A stretch of 64,000 nt of DNA, taken from Nocardioides pocheonensis (lineage in GTDB: Bacteria; Actinomycetota; Actinomycetes; Propionibacteriales; Nocardioidaceae). Under the pieces are notes generated by a model. The model was not told the DNA's origin. It saw nothing but the letters and a program-made list of their open reading frames with translations, and searched no databases. Both the position numbers and the translations under genes were made by a program. Positions 52,705-61,953 of the stretch are shown here, piece by piece; positions within the stretch are counted from its first letter, which is position 1, and each line of letters begins with the position of its first letter. The DNA is taken from the NCBI RefSeq assembly GCF_003725535.1, contig NZ_RJSF01000003.1, positions 62,001-126,000 on the forward strand. The letters run 5' to 3'.

Positions 52705-53783
52705 GCTCGAAAGTCGAGGAGCGAGTCGTGACCACGACCAGGCGCCATGCCGACCCGGCCCCGCAAGCCCCGAGCCTCACCTCGCGGTGGATCTCCCGCC
52801 TGGCCGTCGACAAGGTGGGCGCGGTCTACGTCTGGCTGGCGATCATCGCGGTGTTCTCGATCTGGGTTCCCGACACCTTCCCGAACCTGACCACCGCCAA
52901 GCAGATCCTGAACGCCAACGCGATCACGGGCCTCGCGGCGCTGTCGGTGACGATCCCGCTCGCGGCCCGGGTCTTCGACCTCTCGTTCGCGCTGAACATG
53001 ACGCTGTGCGGCGTCGCCGTCACCCACCTCGTGGTCGACGGGGTCCCGCTCGTGGCGGCGGTCGTGGTCGGCCTCCTCGTCGGCCTCCTCGTCGGCCTGA
53101 TCAACGCGACGGTCGTGGTGGGCATGAAGATCGACTCGTTCATCGCCACCCTTGCGACCGGCTCGCTGCTGCAGGCGCTGGTCACCTGGATCACCAACGA
53201 CACCCCGATCAGCGACGCCAGGCTGGCAGGCGCGTTCTCCAAGATCGGCCAGACGACGATCGTCGGCATCACCTTGCCGGTGCTCTACTTCGCCGTCGTC
53301 GCGGTCGGCATCTGGTACCTCCTCGAGCACACCGCGACCGGACGCCGGCTCTACGCGGTGGGGTTCAACCCCGAGGCGGCCCGGCTGGCCGGCGTACGGG
53401 TCGCGCGGCTGCAGTTCGCCAGCCTGGTCACCTCCGGGGTCCTGTCGGGAGCGGCCGGCATCGTGCTGGCCTCGATCCTGGGCGGCGGCTCGCCGACCGC
53501 CGGGACGCCGTACCTGCTGCCGGGCTTCGCGGCGGTGTTCCTCGGCGCGACCCAGCTCAAGAACGGCCGGTTCAACGCCGGCGGCACGGTGATCGCGGTA
53601 CTGCTGCTGGGCACCGGCGTCACCGGCCTCGGCCTGGCGAACGCGCCCCAGTGGTCCGGCTCCTTCTTCGTCGGCGTCGTGCTGATCGCGGCGCTGACCG
53701 TCACCGGCCTGCAACGGCGTACGACGCTCGCCGCACGCCCGACCGAGCCCGAGCCCGACTCCGACGCAGCGGTCCCCGCATGA
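52701..53783 (+). CDS. Sugar ABC transporter permease (CUT2)
   Basis: This 360-residue BPD_transp_2 permease has about nine hydrophobic segments. AARVFDLSFALNMTLCGV stands in for the ELDLSVG motif, and GFAAVFLGATQLKNGRFNAGG is the late family signature. ATG overlapping the ATPase stop. Together with the ATPase before and lipoprotein after, it forms a second CUT2 transporter in this window, with a different gene order from the 4-7 kb one. Confidence 0.9.
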   Translation: MSSKVEERVVTTTRRHADPAPQAPSLTSRWISRLAVDKVGAVYVWLAIIAVFSIWVPDTFPNLTTAKQILNANAITGLAALSVTIPLAARVFDLSFALNMTLCGVAVTHLVVDGVPLVAAVVVGLLVGLLVGLINATVVVGMKIDSFIATLATGSLLQALVTWITNDTPISDARLAGAFSKIGQTTIVGITLPVLYFAVVAVGIWYLLEHTATGRRLYAVGFNPEAARLAGVRVARLQFASLVTSGVLSGAAGIVLASILGGGSPTAGTPYLLPGFAAVFLGATQLKNGRFNAGGTVIAVLLLGTGVTGLGLANAPQWSGSFFVGVVLIAALTVTGLQRRTTLAARPTEPEPDSDAAVPA

Positions 53784-53845
53784 CGCCGCCGCCCTTCCCC
53801 CACGAGCGTCTCGGGACCTGCAAGCCCACACAGAAAGTGAGAATC

Positions 53846-54988
53846 ATGTCCGCACATCGCCCTCGCACCGAACGGCGTGCGACGTGGGTGGCCACGGCCG
53901 TCTCGGCCGTCGTCCTCCTGCTGCTCGCCTCCGCCTGCGGCACCAAGAGCGACGCCACGTCGTCGTCCGTCGACGACGCCGGCCTGAAGGCCGCCAAGGC
54001 GACGGTCGCCAAGGCTGCCGTGCGGCCGACCACGATCAGCGTGTCCACGCCGATCGACAAGCCGATCCCGTCCGGCAAGAAGATCACCTTCGTCAGCTGT
54101 GGTGTCGAGGCCTGCGCCATCCAGGGTCCGATCCTGGCCGCAGCGGCAGCCCACCTCGGCTGGACGGTCGACCAGGTCGCCACCGACGGCTCCCCGGAGA
54201 AGGTCCAGGGCGCGATCGAGTCCGCCATCCGGAACGGCTCGAACGCCGTGATCCTCAACGCCGCCGACAAGGACGCCTACGCCAAGCAGATCGCCGACGC
54301 CAACAAGGCCGGCGTCGAGTTCGTGACCTGCTGCTCGCTGGCCACCGCCGGCAGCAGCAGCGGCATCCTCTACAACACCGCCACGTCCGACCAGAACGCG
54401 CCGATCGGCGACTACCTCGCCGCCGAGGTCGTCAGTGACAGCGGCGGCAAGGCCAACGCGGTGTACGTGAACATCTCGGCCTTCCGGATCCTCGCCAAGG
54501 TCGGCGAGACGTTCACGGCGGGCATGAAGAAGTACTGCTCGACCTGCACCGTGGGCAACCTCGACATCCCGCTGACCTCGCTCGGCAAGGACGCTCCCGA
54601 CCGGATCGTCTCGTACCTGCGGAGCCACCCGAAGGTGAACTACATCGCGCTCTCGGTGAGCGACGCCCTCGGCTCCGGCCTCCCGGCTGCGCTCAAGGCT
54701 GCCGGCCTGGCCGACAAGGTCAAGATCGTCGGCCAGGGTGGAGGGTCGCAGAACTTCTCCGACCTCAAGGCCGGGGCGATCGAGTCGCTGGTCCCGACCG
54801 ACACCTACGCCTACGACTACCTGATGATCGACGCGCTGGCGCGGAAGTGGGCGGGCGTGCCGCTCGAGGCGACCGGTCCGCAGTTCTGGCTGGTCAAGAA
54901 GGACACGGCTCCGGCGGACACGTCCAAGCCGTTCCCGCTCGTGACCGACACGGACGCGCAGTTCACCAAGCTCTGGGGCAAGTCCTGA
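53846..54988 (+). CDS. Substrate-binding lipoprotein of the second CUT2 transporter
   Basis: This 380-residue protein has a signal peptide with lipobox LASAC (Cys about residue 31) and a type I periplasmic-binding fold: KKITFVSCGVEACAIQGPIL, AIESAIRNGSNAVILNAAD and KVKIVGQGGGSQNF. Two paired Cys motifs (CGVEAC; CSTC) are unusual and could form disulfides outside the cell. ATG start. A strong hairpin follows the gene. Ligand unknown; neighbours suggest a hydrophobic or aromatic conjugate rather than a simple sugar. Confidence 0.88.
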   Translation: MSAHRPRTERRATWVATAVSAVVLLLLASACGTKSDATSSSVDDAGLKAAKATVAKAAVRPTTISVSTPIDKPIPSGKKITFVSCGVEACAIQGPILAAAAAHLGWTVDQVATDGSPEKVQGAIESAIRNGSNAVILNAADKDAYAKQIADANKAGVEFVTCCSLATAGSSSGILYNTATSDQNAPIGDYLAAEVVSDSGGKANAVYVNISAFRILAKVGETFTAGMKKYCSTCTVGNLDIPLTSLGKDAPDRIVSYLRSHPKVNYIALSVSDALGSGLPAALKAAGLADKVKIVGQGGGSQNFSDLKAGAIESLVPTDTYAYDYLMIDALARKWAGVPLEATGPQFWLVKKDTAPADTSKPFPLVTDTDAQFTKLWGKS

Positions 54989-55002
54989 CCAGACCCTGAA
55001 CC

Positions 55003-55041
55003 GGGCGGGTCCGGCGTCTTCATCCGGCGCCGGACCCGCCC
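55003..55041 (+). terminator. Strong hairpin after the binding-protein gene
   Basis: A perfect 14-bp stem, GGGCGGGTCCGGCG (55003-55016) with its complement (55028-55041), loop 11 bases, no T-run. Placed, like the hairpin at 5019, directly after a binding-protein gene. Confidence 0.6.
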
Positions 55042-55065
55042 ACACCACTGGAGCGGGAGAGACAC

Positions 55066-55755
55066 ATGTTCGTGCTCGTGCACGGCGCCGGCATGGGCGC
55101 CGACTGCTGGGACAGGCTGCTGCCCCACCTCTCACACCCGACGCTCGCGGTCGATCTCCCCGGCCGGGGTGCGCGCTCCGACGTCCCGATCACGTCGGTC
55201 GACCTCGACGGCTGCGCCCAGGCGATCCTCGACGACGTGGCCGCTGCCGGCGGCGACGACCTCGTGCTGGTCGCGCACTCCTTCGCCGGCGTCTCGGTTC
55301 CGCGCGTGATGGCCCAGCTCGCGCCTCGGCTGCGGCACGTCGTCTTCCTCTCTGCCGTCGTGCCGGAGGACGGCACCTGCGTGCTCGACCAGATCGACCC
55401 GGCCGTGCGTGAGGCCGTGCGTGCCGCCACGGCCGGCGGGGTCTACTCGCAAGGACGAGACGCCGCCCGGGCGATGCTGTGCAACGACATGGACGCCGAA
55501 CAGGCGGAGTGGACGCTCGACCGCGTCGTCGACGACTCCGCGGCGCTGCTCACCGAGACCGTCGACCTGAGCGGCCTGTCCACCGACGTTCCGCGCACCT
55601 ACGTCCGGCTGACCAAGGACGCCTGCTACCCGCCGGAGCTCCAGGAGCGGTCCGCCGCGCGCGTCGGTGGCGACGTCGCGTACCTGGACACCGGCCACAT
55701 GGCGATGGTGACGGCACCCGAGCAGCTCGCCGCGGTCCTCGACGCCGTCGTCTAG
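55066..55755 (+). CDS. Alpha/beta hydrolase (EstA/MES-like)
   Basis: This 229-residue compact hydrolase starts MFVLVHGAGMGADCWDRLLP, with nucleophile Ser in LVLVAHSFAGVSVP and a late YLDTGHMAMVTAPEQLAA (His). Resembles plant-type methylesterase/hydroxynitrile lyase-like bacterial esterases. ATG start with SD GGGAGAG. Followed after 4 bases by an SDR, so likely co-transcribed. Confidence 0.85.
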   Translation: MFVLVHGAGMGADCWDRLLPHLSHPTLAVDLPGRGARSDVPITSVDLDGCAQAILDDVAAAGGDDLVLVAHSFAGVSVPRVMAQLAPRLRHVVFLSAVVPEDGTCVLDQIDPAVREAVRAATAGGVYSQGRDAARAMLCNDMDAEQAEWTLDRVVDDSAALLTETVDLSGLSTDVPRTYVRLTKDACYPPELQERSAARVGGDVAYLDTGHMAMVTAPEQLAAVLDAVV

Positions 55756-55759
55756 CGGC

Positions 55760-56536
55760 ATGACCGACCCGCCGCACCACCCGAGGGCGCGCTGCGCCGG
55801 TACGACGGCCCTGGTCACGGGCGCGTCCGCGGGCATCGGTGCGGCGATCGCCAGGCTCCTCCACGCCGAGGGGGCGCTCGTCGCGCTCGGCGACGTCGAC
55901 CGGCAACGGGGCGAGGCGCTGGCCGCCGAGCTCGGTGACCGCGCGACGTACGTCGCACTCGACGTCACCGACGAGTCCTCGTGGCTCGCCGCGGTCGACG
56001 GCCTGGCCGTGAGCCCCCACCCGTTGACGACCCTGGTCAACTGCGCCGGCGCCGCGCTGCGACGCCCCCTCCTGGAGACCTCTGCCGCGGAGTTCCGCCG
56101 GATCGTCGAGCTCAACCTCGTGGGCACGTTCCTGGGGATGCGGGTCGCCGGCCCGCACCTCGCCGAGGGCGCCTCGATCGTCAACATCTCCTCGCTCAAC
56201 GGCGTCCTGCCGACCGCCGGCCTCGGGGCGTACGTCGCGTCGAAGGCCGGTGTCTCCGCCCTGACGCGCGTGGCCGCGCTCGAGCTGGCGGAGCGGGGGA
56301 TCCGGGTCAACGCGGTGTGCCCGGGCAGCATCGAGACCGCGATCACCGACGGCGCGGACTTCGCCGACGTCGACTGGGACGCCTACCTGCGCTCCATCCC
56401 GCTGCACCGGCGGGGGACGGCCGACGAGGTCGCGCGCGCGGTCGTCTACCTGGCCTCCAGCGACAGCAGCTACGTCACCGGGACCAACCTGGTCGTCGAC
56501 GGCGGGATCGCGGCCGGCCGGCTCTCGCCGGGCTGA
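55760..56536 (+). CDS. Short-chain dehydrogenase/reductase
   Basis: This 258-residue SDR has ALVTGASAGIGAAIARLLH, VNCAGAALRRPLLE, catalytic NISSLNGVLPTAGLGAYVASK, and C-terminal YVTGTNLVVDGGIAAGR, the classical family ending. Would oxidise a secondary alcohol or reduce a ketone. ATG start 4 bases after the hydrolase stop. A bidirectional terminator follows. Confidence 0.88.
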   Translation: MTDPPHHPRARCAGTTALVTGASAGIGAAIARLLHAEGALVALGDVDRQRGEALAAELGDRATYVALDVTDESSWLAAVDGLAVSPHPLTTLVNCAGAALRRPLLETSAAEFRRIVELNLVGTFLGMRVAGPHLAEGASIVNISSLNGVLPTAGLGAYVASKAGVSALTRVAALELAERGIRVNAVCPGSIETAITDGADFADVDWDAYLRSIPLHRRGTADEVARAVVYLASSDSSYVTGTNLVVDGGIAAGRLSPG

Positions 56537-56594
56537 CGCCGGGTCGAGTGCCGAGGTGGCTGCCCGGGCGGCCACCTGAGCACCCGACCGGCAC

Positions 56595-56638
56595 ACGCAG
56601 AGGCGCCGCACACGACTCTGTGTGCGGCGCCTCTGCGT
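56595..56638. terminator. Bidirectional terminator between convergent genes
   Basis: A perfect 19-bp stem (56595-56613 with 56620-56638; starts ACGCAGAGGCGCC), loop GACTCT, lies between the plus-strand SDR and the minus-strand ferredoxin. It is the strongest hairpin seen in the window. Confidence 0.85.
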
Positions 56639-56649
56639 GGTGGTGCGGG

Positions 56650-56850
56650 TCAGTCCTCCAGGATCGTGATCGCGCGCTCGGGGCAGGACCCGGCAGCGTT
56701 GCGGGCGTCCTCGACCTGGTCGGGCGGGACGTCGACGATCTGGCCCCGGGCGGTCACGTAGCCCTCGTCGTCCTCCTCGAGCAGGTCCTCGGCGAGGGTG
56801 TAGCAGCGGCCGTGGCCGCGGCAGAGGTTGGCGTCGAACTCGAGCTTCAT
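56650..56850 (-). CDS. 3Fe-4S ferredoxin (P450 partner)
   Basis: This 66-residue ferredoxin has Cys10 and Cys16 in CRGHGRC, where His takes the place of the second Cys, and Cys56 in GSCPERAI, the one-cluster 3Fe-4S pattern of P450-linked actinobacterial ferredoxins. Acidic surface (EDLLEEDDEG). ATG start overlaps the P450 stop (ATGA). It should pass electrons to the P450; a ferredoxin reductase is not in the window. Confidence 0.92.
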   Translation of the reverse strand: MKLEFDANLCRGHGRCYTLAEDLLEEDDEGYVTARGQIVDVPPDQVEDARNAAGSCPERAITILED

Positions 56851-58097
56851 GCCGACACCTCCCACGAGACCGGCAGGCTGAGCAGCGCCATCATCGCGCC
56901 GCCTCCTCTCTCCATGAGCGGGGTGTCGGACGCGATCCGGAAGTCCGGTACGACGGCCAGCCACTCCTCGACGGCCACCTTCATGACCATCCGGGCCAGG
57001 TGCGCGCCCAGGCAGCGGTGCGGACCGCCGGCGAAGCCGAGGTGGTTGTTCGACCTGCGGTCGACGATGAACTCGTCGGGCCGGTCGTAGACCCGGGGGT
57101 CCCGGTTCGCGCCGGAGACCAGCCCGTAGACCATGTCGCCCTTGCTGAGCGGGCAGCCGTGGAACTCGGTGTCCTGGGCCACCTTGCGGCCGTCGCCGAA
57201 GATGATCGTGTAGAGCCGCAGCGACTCCTCGACCGCCGACGGGATCAGCTGGGGCTCCTCGATCAGGCGGCGGCGGTCGGCCGGGTTCTCGGCGAGGTGC
57301 CGGAAGAGGTAGCCCAGCTGGCCGCGCGTGGTGTCGAGTCCCGCGAGGACCAGCACGGTGAGGATGTCGAGGATCAGGGCGTCGCCGAGCGGCTCCCCGT
57401 CGACCGTCGAGTGCAGCAGCATCGAGACGAAGTCGTGCTCGCGCTCCTCGGTGTCGTCCTGGCGCGCGGCCAGCACGTCCACCCAGTACTGCCGGATGCC
57501 GCCCAGGGCTGCGCCCATCGCCTCCTGCTGGGCGAGGTCGCCGCCGAAGCCGGCGAAGAAGTCCTCCACCCACGGGACGAACAGGTCGGCGTCGGCCTGG
57601 GGGACGCCGATGAGGGCGAGGAAGACCTCGGTCGGCAGACGCATCGCGAAGTCGGTGATCACGTCGCACTCGCCGCGGGGCGCGAGCTCGGTGACCAGGC
57701 GGCGGGCGACCTCGTGCGCCTGCGGCTCGATCCGCTTCACCGCGTTCGGCGCGAACCAGCGGCTGACCAGCTGCCGGTACTTGCTGTGCTCCGGCGGGTC
57801 GATCTGGGTCGGGACGAAGCGGTAGACGGGCTCCGGCTCCCACGGCGTGATCGACTCGCTCGAGAAGATCTCCGGGTGCTGGTACATCTCGCGGACCTCG
57901 TCGTACCGCGTGAACATCCAGTAGCCCTGGGCGTGGGTGTTGAAGAAGACCGGACTGGTCTCGCGCAGCTCGTTCGCCTTCTGCCAGTGGCTGCCTGCCT
58001 CCAGCGGCGGCGACGCGTCCAGGTGGACGACGGGACAGCCGGACGGCACGCGGTCGGCGATCGTCTCGCCTCCCGGGGCCGGGTCGGTCACGGTCAT
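56847..58097 (-). CDS. Cytochrome P450
   Basis: This 416-residue P450 has I-helix VLAGLDTTRGQLG, ExxR motif EESLR, and heme-binding loop FAGGPHRCLGAHLAR with Cys362. ATG at 58097 is chosen over a much longer open frame; GGAAGAG lies upstream. Co-transcribed with its ferredoxin. It probably hydroxylates the pathway substrate, with the divergent aldehyde dehydrogenase and the zinc alcohol dehydrogenase oxidising the product further; this order is inferred. Confidence 0.93.
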   Translation of the reverse strand: MTVTDPAPGGETIADRVPSGCPVVHLDASPPLEAGSHWQKANELRETSPVFFNTHAQGYWMFTRYDEVREMYQHPEIFSSESITPWEPEPVYRFVPTQIDPPEHSKYRQLVSRWFAPNAVKRIEPQAHEVARRLVTELAPRGECDVITDFAMRLPTEVFLALIGVPQADADLFVPWVEDFFAGFGGDLAQQEAMGAALGGIRQYWVDVLAARQDDTEEREHDFVSMLLHSTVDGEPLGDALILDILTVLVLAGLDTTRGQLGYLFRHLAENPADRRRLIEEPQLIPSAVEESLRLYTIIFGDGRKVAQDTEFHGCPLSKGDMVYGLVSGANRDPRVYDRPDEFIVDRRSNNHLGFAGGPHRCLGAHLARMVMKVAVEEWLAVVPDFRIASDTPLMERGGGAMMALLSLPVSWEVSA

Positions 58098-58399
58098 CAC
58101 GTTCTCTCTTCCTCGTCCTGGCGCCGGCCACGGTCCGGAGCACAAACTGAGTTCGGTTCGGTTTCGTGCTGGCCCGACTGTAACGGCGCTCACACGGCCC
58201 TGACAAGAGTGGGCCGCCGGCGCGATCCAGGGATCCCGAGAACCACGTAGACCACTACTGAACTCCGTCGTCGCGGCTTCGAAGGGTCTTGTGGTCGTCG
58301 TCACCATCCTCTAAATTGAATCGAACTTGGTTCAGGTTCATACCCGAGAGGCCAGGCCGGTCCGGGCCGCTGGTCCGCCATCGAGTGGAGGGTCACCCC
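58098..58399. promoter_or_regulatory. Divergent promoter region P450 / aldehyde dehydrogenase
   Basis: These 302 non-coding bases contain two related motifs: AACTGAGTTCGGTTCGGTTT (58145-58164) and TTGAATCGAACTTGGTTCAG (58316-58335). One strand of each reads CGAACTNNGTT, about 170 bases apart, one near each gene. They are related to the TGAACT palindrome at 51017, so one regulator, not in this window, may control both operons. Confidence 0.55.
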
Positions 58400-59956
58400 A
58401 TGACACAGTCCGACTACCAGCACTTCTTCATCGACGGCGCCTGGCGTCCCGCGCAGAGCAGCGACCGGTTCGAGATCATCTCGCCGCGCTCGGAGCAGGT
58501 CATCGGGCACGTGCCGGCCGCGTCGCGCGCCGACATCGACGCCGCCGTCGCCGCGGCCCGCCGGGCCTTCGACGAGGGGGAGTGGCCGCGGCTGACGCCG
58601 GCCGAGCGCGCCGACTACCTCACGCGCATGGCCGACGCGATCGCCAAGCGCCAGGAGGAGCTCGCCGAGCTGATCACCGAGGAGCTCGGCTGCACGCTGT
58701 TCCTCTCGCAGGTCTACCAGGTGGTCTCGCCGGTGATGAGCCTCAACTACAACGCGGAGATCGGTCGCAGCCTCGACACCGCGCAGGTCCGGATCAGCGA
58801 TCTCGGCCCGCTCGCCACCGGCTCCGAGGGCGGCAGCATCATCCCGATGGCCGGCGCCAGCCTGGTGGTGCAGGAGCCCGTCGGCGTGGTGGCCGCCTTC
58901 CCGGCGTACAACTTCGCGTTCCCGGCCGTGCCGCAGAAGGTCGGGCCCGCGCTCATCGCGGGCTGCACCGCGGTGGTCAAGGTGACCGAGCCGAACCCCC
59001 TGGCCACGTTCCTGTACGGCGAGATCTGCGAGGAGGTCGGCCTCCCGCCGGGCGTGATCAACATCGTCGCGGCGCGCGGCCCCGAGTCGGAGTACCTCGT
59101 CCGCCACCCCGGCGTCGACATGGTCAGCTTCACCGGCTCCGTCCAGACCGGCTCGCGGATCGGTGCCGCATGCGGCGAGCTGATCCGCCCCTGCGTCCTG
59201 GAGCTCGGCGGCAAGTCCGCCGCGATCGTGCTCGAGGACGCCCGGATCGAGGACGCCCTGCCCGTGCTCGTCGGCGCCAGCGTCGGCACGAACGCCGGGC
59301 AGAGCTGCGTGGCCCTCACCCGCCTCGTCGTCCCGGCCGCGCAGTACGACCAGTACGCCGAGGCCCTGGTCGAGGCGTTCCGCTCGCTGAAGGTCGGCGA
59401 CCCCTTCGAGGCCGACACGGTGATCAGCCCCCTGGTGACCGAGCGCCAGCGCGCCCGCGTCGAGGAGTACGTCGAGCTCGCCCGCAAGGAGGGCGCGACG
59501 ATCGCGACCGGCGGCCGCCGTCCGGCCGGCCTGGACCGCGGCTGGTACTACGAGCCGACCCTGATCACCGACGCCGACAACTCGATGCGGGTCTCGCGCG
59601 AGGAGATCTTCGGACCCGTCGCCTCCCTGATCCCTCACCACGGCGAGGAGGACGCGATCCGGATCGCCAACGACAACGAGCTCGGCCTGTCGGGCGCGGT
59701 CTTCACCGCGGACGACGCCCACGGCTTCGAGGTGGCACGCAAGGTCCGCACCGGAACGTTCTCGGTGAACACCTTCGCCGCCGACCTCGGCTCTCCGTTC
59801 GGCGGCTACAAGAAGTCCGGGATCGGTCGCGAGCACGGGCCGACGGCGTACCAGGAGTTCCTGCACTACAAGACCGTGTCGGTCGACCCGAGCCGTCAGC
59901 TGCCCGAGTCGGTGACCGCCGGCGTACGCCGCGGCACCGGACCGGGCTCGGTCTGA
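58400..59956 (+). CDS. Aldehyde dehydrogenase
   Basis: This 518-residue ALDH has cofactor region GVVAAFPAYNFAFPAVPQKVG, catalytic Glu in LELGGKSAAIVLEDA and catalytic Cys in NAGQSCVALTRLVVP, with C-terminal SPFGGYKKSGIGREHG. The NAF-AFP loop differs from the usual PWNFP. It would oxidise an aldehyde made by the P450/alcohol dehydrogenase. ATG at 58400 with SD GGAGGG. Confidence 0.92.
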   Translation: MTQSDYQHFFIDGAWRPAQSSDRFEIISPRSEQVIGHVPAASRADIDAAVAAARRAFDEGEWPRLTPAERADYLTRMADAIAKRQEELAELITEELGCTLFLSQVYQVVSPVMSLNYNAEIGRSLDTAQVRISDLGPLATGSEGGSIIPMAGASLVVQEPVGVVAAFPAYNFAFPAVPQKVGPALIAGCTAVVKVTEPNPLATFLYGEICEEVGLPPGVINIVAARGPESEYLVRHPGVDMVSFTGSVQTGSRIGAACGELIRPCVLELGGKSAAIVLEDARIEDALPVLVGASVGTNAGQSCVALTRLVVPAAQYDQYAEALVEAFRSLKVGDPFEADTVISPLVTERQRARVEEYVELARKEGATIATGGRRPAGLDRGWYYEPTLITDADNSMRVSREEIFGPVASLIPHHGEEDAIRIANDNELGLSGAVFTADDAHGFEVARKVRTGTFSVNTFAADLGSPFGGYKKSGIGREHGPTAYQEFLHYKTVSVDPSRQLPESVTAGVRRGTGPGSV

Positions 59957-59973
59957 GACCTCCGGAGCACACG

Positions 59974-61914
59974 ATGGACGACCCGTTCCCGCACGCCTTC
60001 TCGCCGTTCCGCATCGGCGGCTTCGACGTGCGGAACCGGCTCGTCGCGCTGCCGGCCGGCACCAGCCTGGTCGAGCACGGCGTCCCGACCCACGGCGACG
60101 TCGAGCACTTCGAGCGGCTGGCGGCCGGCGGCGTGGGGATGATCGTGGCCGGTGCCATGGTCGTCCACCCCTCCTCGGCGCTGCGGTCCGGGAAGCTGGT
60201 CGAGGCCTACCGCGACGAGGTGGTCGCGGCGATGGCCGCCAAGGCCGACGTCGTGCACCGGCACGGCGCCCGGCTCGTCGGCCAGCTGTGCCACCTCGGC
60301 CGGGAGTTCATCGGCGGTGAGTCCGACAGCGCCCCGATGGCGCCCTCGGCGATCAAGACGGTCCGCGACGCCTACCCGCCGCACGTGCTCACCCACGCCG
60401 ACATCGACGCGATCGTCGAGGGCTGGCGGGTCTCGACCCGGCACCTCGTCGAGGCCGGCGTCGACGGGGTGGAGATCCACGCTGCCCACGGCTACCTGCC
60501 CGCGCAGTTCATGTCGCCGCTCACCAACCGGCGCACGGACTCCTTCGGTGGGTCGTTCGAGAACCGGATGCGCTTCCTGCACCTGGTCGTCGAGGCGATG
60601 CGCTCGGTCATCCCGCCGGGCTTCGCCCTCGGCGTGCGGCTCAGCGGTGAGGAGGAGATCCCCGGCGGCATGGGGATCGAGGACTGCGTCCGGATCGCCG
60701 AGGACCTCGCCGCGGCGTACCCGATCGACTACTTCTCGATCACCCACGGCACCCGGGGGAAGTACGTCAAGGACTCGACCGGCCCCGACGCGGTGGCGAT
60801 CCCGTCCGCGTCGCGGGTCCGGGCCGCGACGGGTGTCCCGACGCTGGTCGGCCAGCGGATCCGTGACGTGGCCACGGCCGAGCACGCGATCAAGGCCGGT
60901 CACGCCGACCTGGTCGGGATGGCGCGCGCCCTCATCGCCGACCCCGACCTTCCGGTGAAGTCGCAGACCGGTCGGCTCGACGAGGTGCGCGGTTGCCTGG
61001 GCATCAACCAGGACTGCCGGGCCTTCGACCCGCACCTGCACTGCGCGGTGAACGCCGAGGTCGGCCGCGGCCGTCTCCCGGGCGTCGGCGTGAAGGTCGA
61101 CCGGCCCAAGGAGATCTACGTCGTGGGTGGCGGCCCGGCCGGTCTCGAGGCCGCGCGGGTGAGCGCCGAGCGCGGCCACCGCGTGACCGTCTTCGAAGGC
61201 GCGTGCGCACTCGGGGGAGCGGTCCGGGTCGCCGCGGCGTCGCCGCACCGGGCGACCCTGATCGACATCGTCGACTACCTCGAGCGCGAGACCCGACGGC
61301 TCAAGGTCGACGTGAACCTCGGCGCGGTGATCTCACCGGACGACCTCGAGGAGATCCGCGGGATCGCCGACCACGTCGTGCTCGCCACCGGCTCGAGGGT
61401 CGCGGCTCTCCCCGCCGCTGTGCAGGCGCGCGACGGCGTCACGGTCGAGTCCGTGCTGACCGGCGACGTGCCGGACGAGCCCGGCGTCGCGGTCGTGTAC
61501 GACGAGGGCGACGGCTTCTGGCCGGCGTACAGCGCGGCCGAGGCGCTCGCGCAGCGCGGCTGGCAGGTCACGTTCTCCACCGCTCTCACGGCTCTGGCCT
61601 CGCGGGTGCCGGCCGAGAGCGCCGGCCCGCTGCTCCAGCGGCTCGGCGGCGCCGGGGTCTCGCTGCAGGTCGCGCACAGCGTGGTGGTCCCGGACGATCC
61701 CGCGAGCCCGGTCGTCCTCCGACCGGTCTTCGGAGGCCCGGAGGTCGAGGTCGAGCCGGCCCTGCTCGTCTGGCACCAGCAGCGGGTCGTCGACGACACG
61801 CTCCTCGGTGTCGCCGAGCCGGGCGCCGCCCTGACCGTCATCGGCGACGGCCTGACGCCGCGCCGGATCAGCCACGCCATCGCCGAGGGCTACCGCTTCG
61901 GCGCCACCGTCTGA
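59974..61914 (+). CDS. Old Yellow Enzyme / 2,4-dienoyl-CoA reductase-type flavoprotein
   Basis: This 646-residue FMN/FAD protein has an N-terminal barrel (PFRIGGFDVRNRLVALPAGT; EIHAAHGYLPAQFMSPLTN; TDSFGGSFENRMRFL) and a C-terminal FAD/NAD part (IYVVGGGPAGLEAARVSAERG). Between them the Fe-S region reads GCLGINQDC and LHCAVN: the second Cys of the usual CxxC is Ile, so one cluster ligand is missing or replaced. The family reduces conjugated C=C bonds. ATG start. Confidence 0.88.
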   Translation: MDDPFPHAFSPFRIGGFDVRNRLVALPAGTSLVEHGVPTHGDVEHFERLAAGGVGMIVAGAMVVHPSSALRSGKLVEAYRDEVVAAMAAKADVVHRHGARLVGQLCHLGREFIGGESDSAPMAPSAIKTVRDAYPPHVLTHADIDAIVEGWRVSTRHLVEAGVDGVEIHAAHGYLPAQFMSPLTNRRTDSFGGSFENRMRFLHLVVEAMRSVIPPGFALGVRLSGEEEIPGGMGIEDCVRIAEDLAAAYPIDYFSITHGTRGKYVKDSTGPDAVAIPSASRVRAATGVPTLVGQRIRDVATAEHAIKAGHADLVGMARALIADPDLPVKSQTGRLDEVRGCLGINQDCRAFDPHLHCAVNAEVGRGRLPGVGVKVDRPKEIYVVGGGPAGLEAARVSAERGHRVTVFEGACALGGAVRVAAASPHRATLIDIVDYLERETRRLKVDVNLGAVISPDDLEEIRGIADHVVLATGSRVAALPAAVQARDGVTVESVLTGDVPDEPGVAVVYDEGDGFWPAYSAAEALAQRGWQVTFSTALTALASRVPAESAGPLLQRLGGAGVSLQVAHSVVVPDDPASPVVLRPVFGGPEVEVEPALLVWHQQRVVDDTLLGVAEPGAALTVIGDGLTPRRISHAIAEGYRFGATV

Positions 61915-61953
61915 GCACCTGCCCTGGAACGGCACGAACAGAGAGGCACGACC

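Noticed and set aside
58301-59866. A 521-codon antisense frame over the aldehyde dehydrogenase.
   Set aside because: No domains; a complement of the ALDH coding frame with Asp/Gly/Arg bias.
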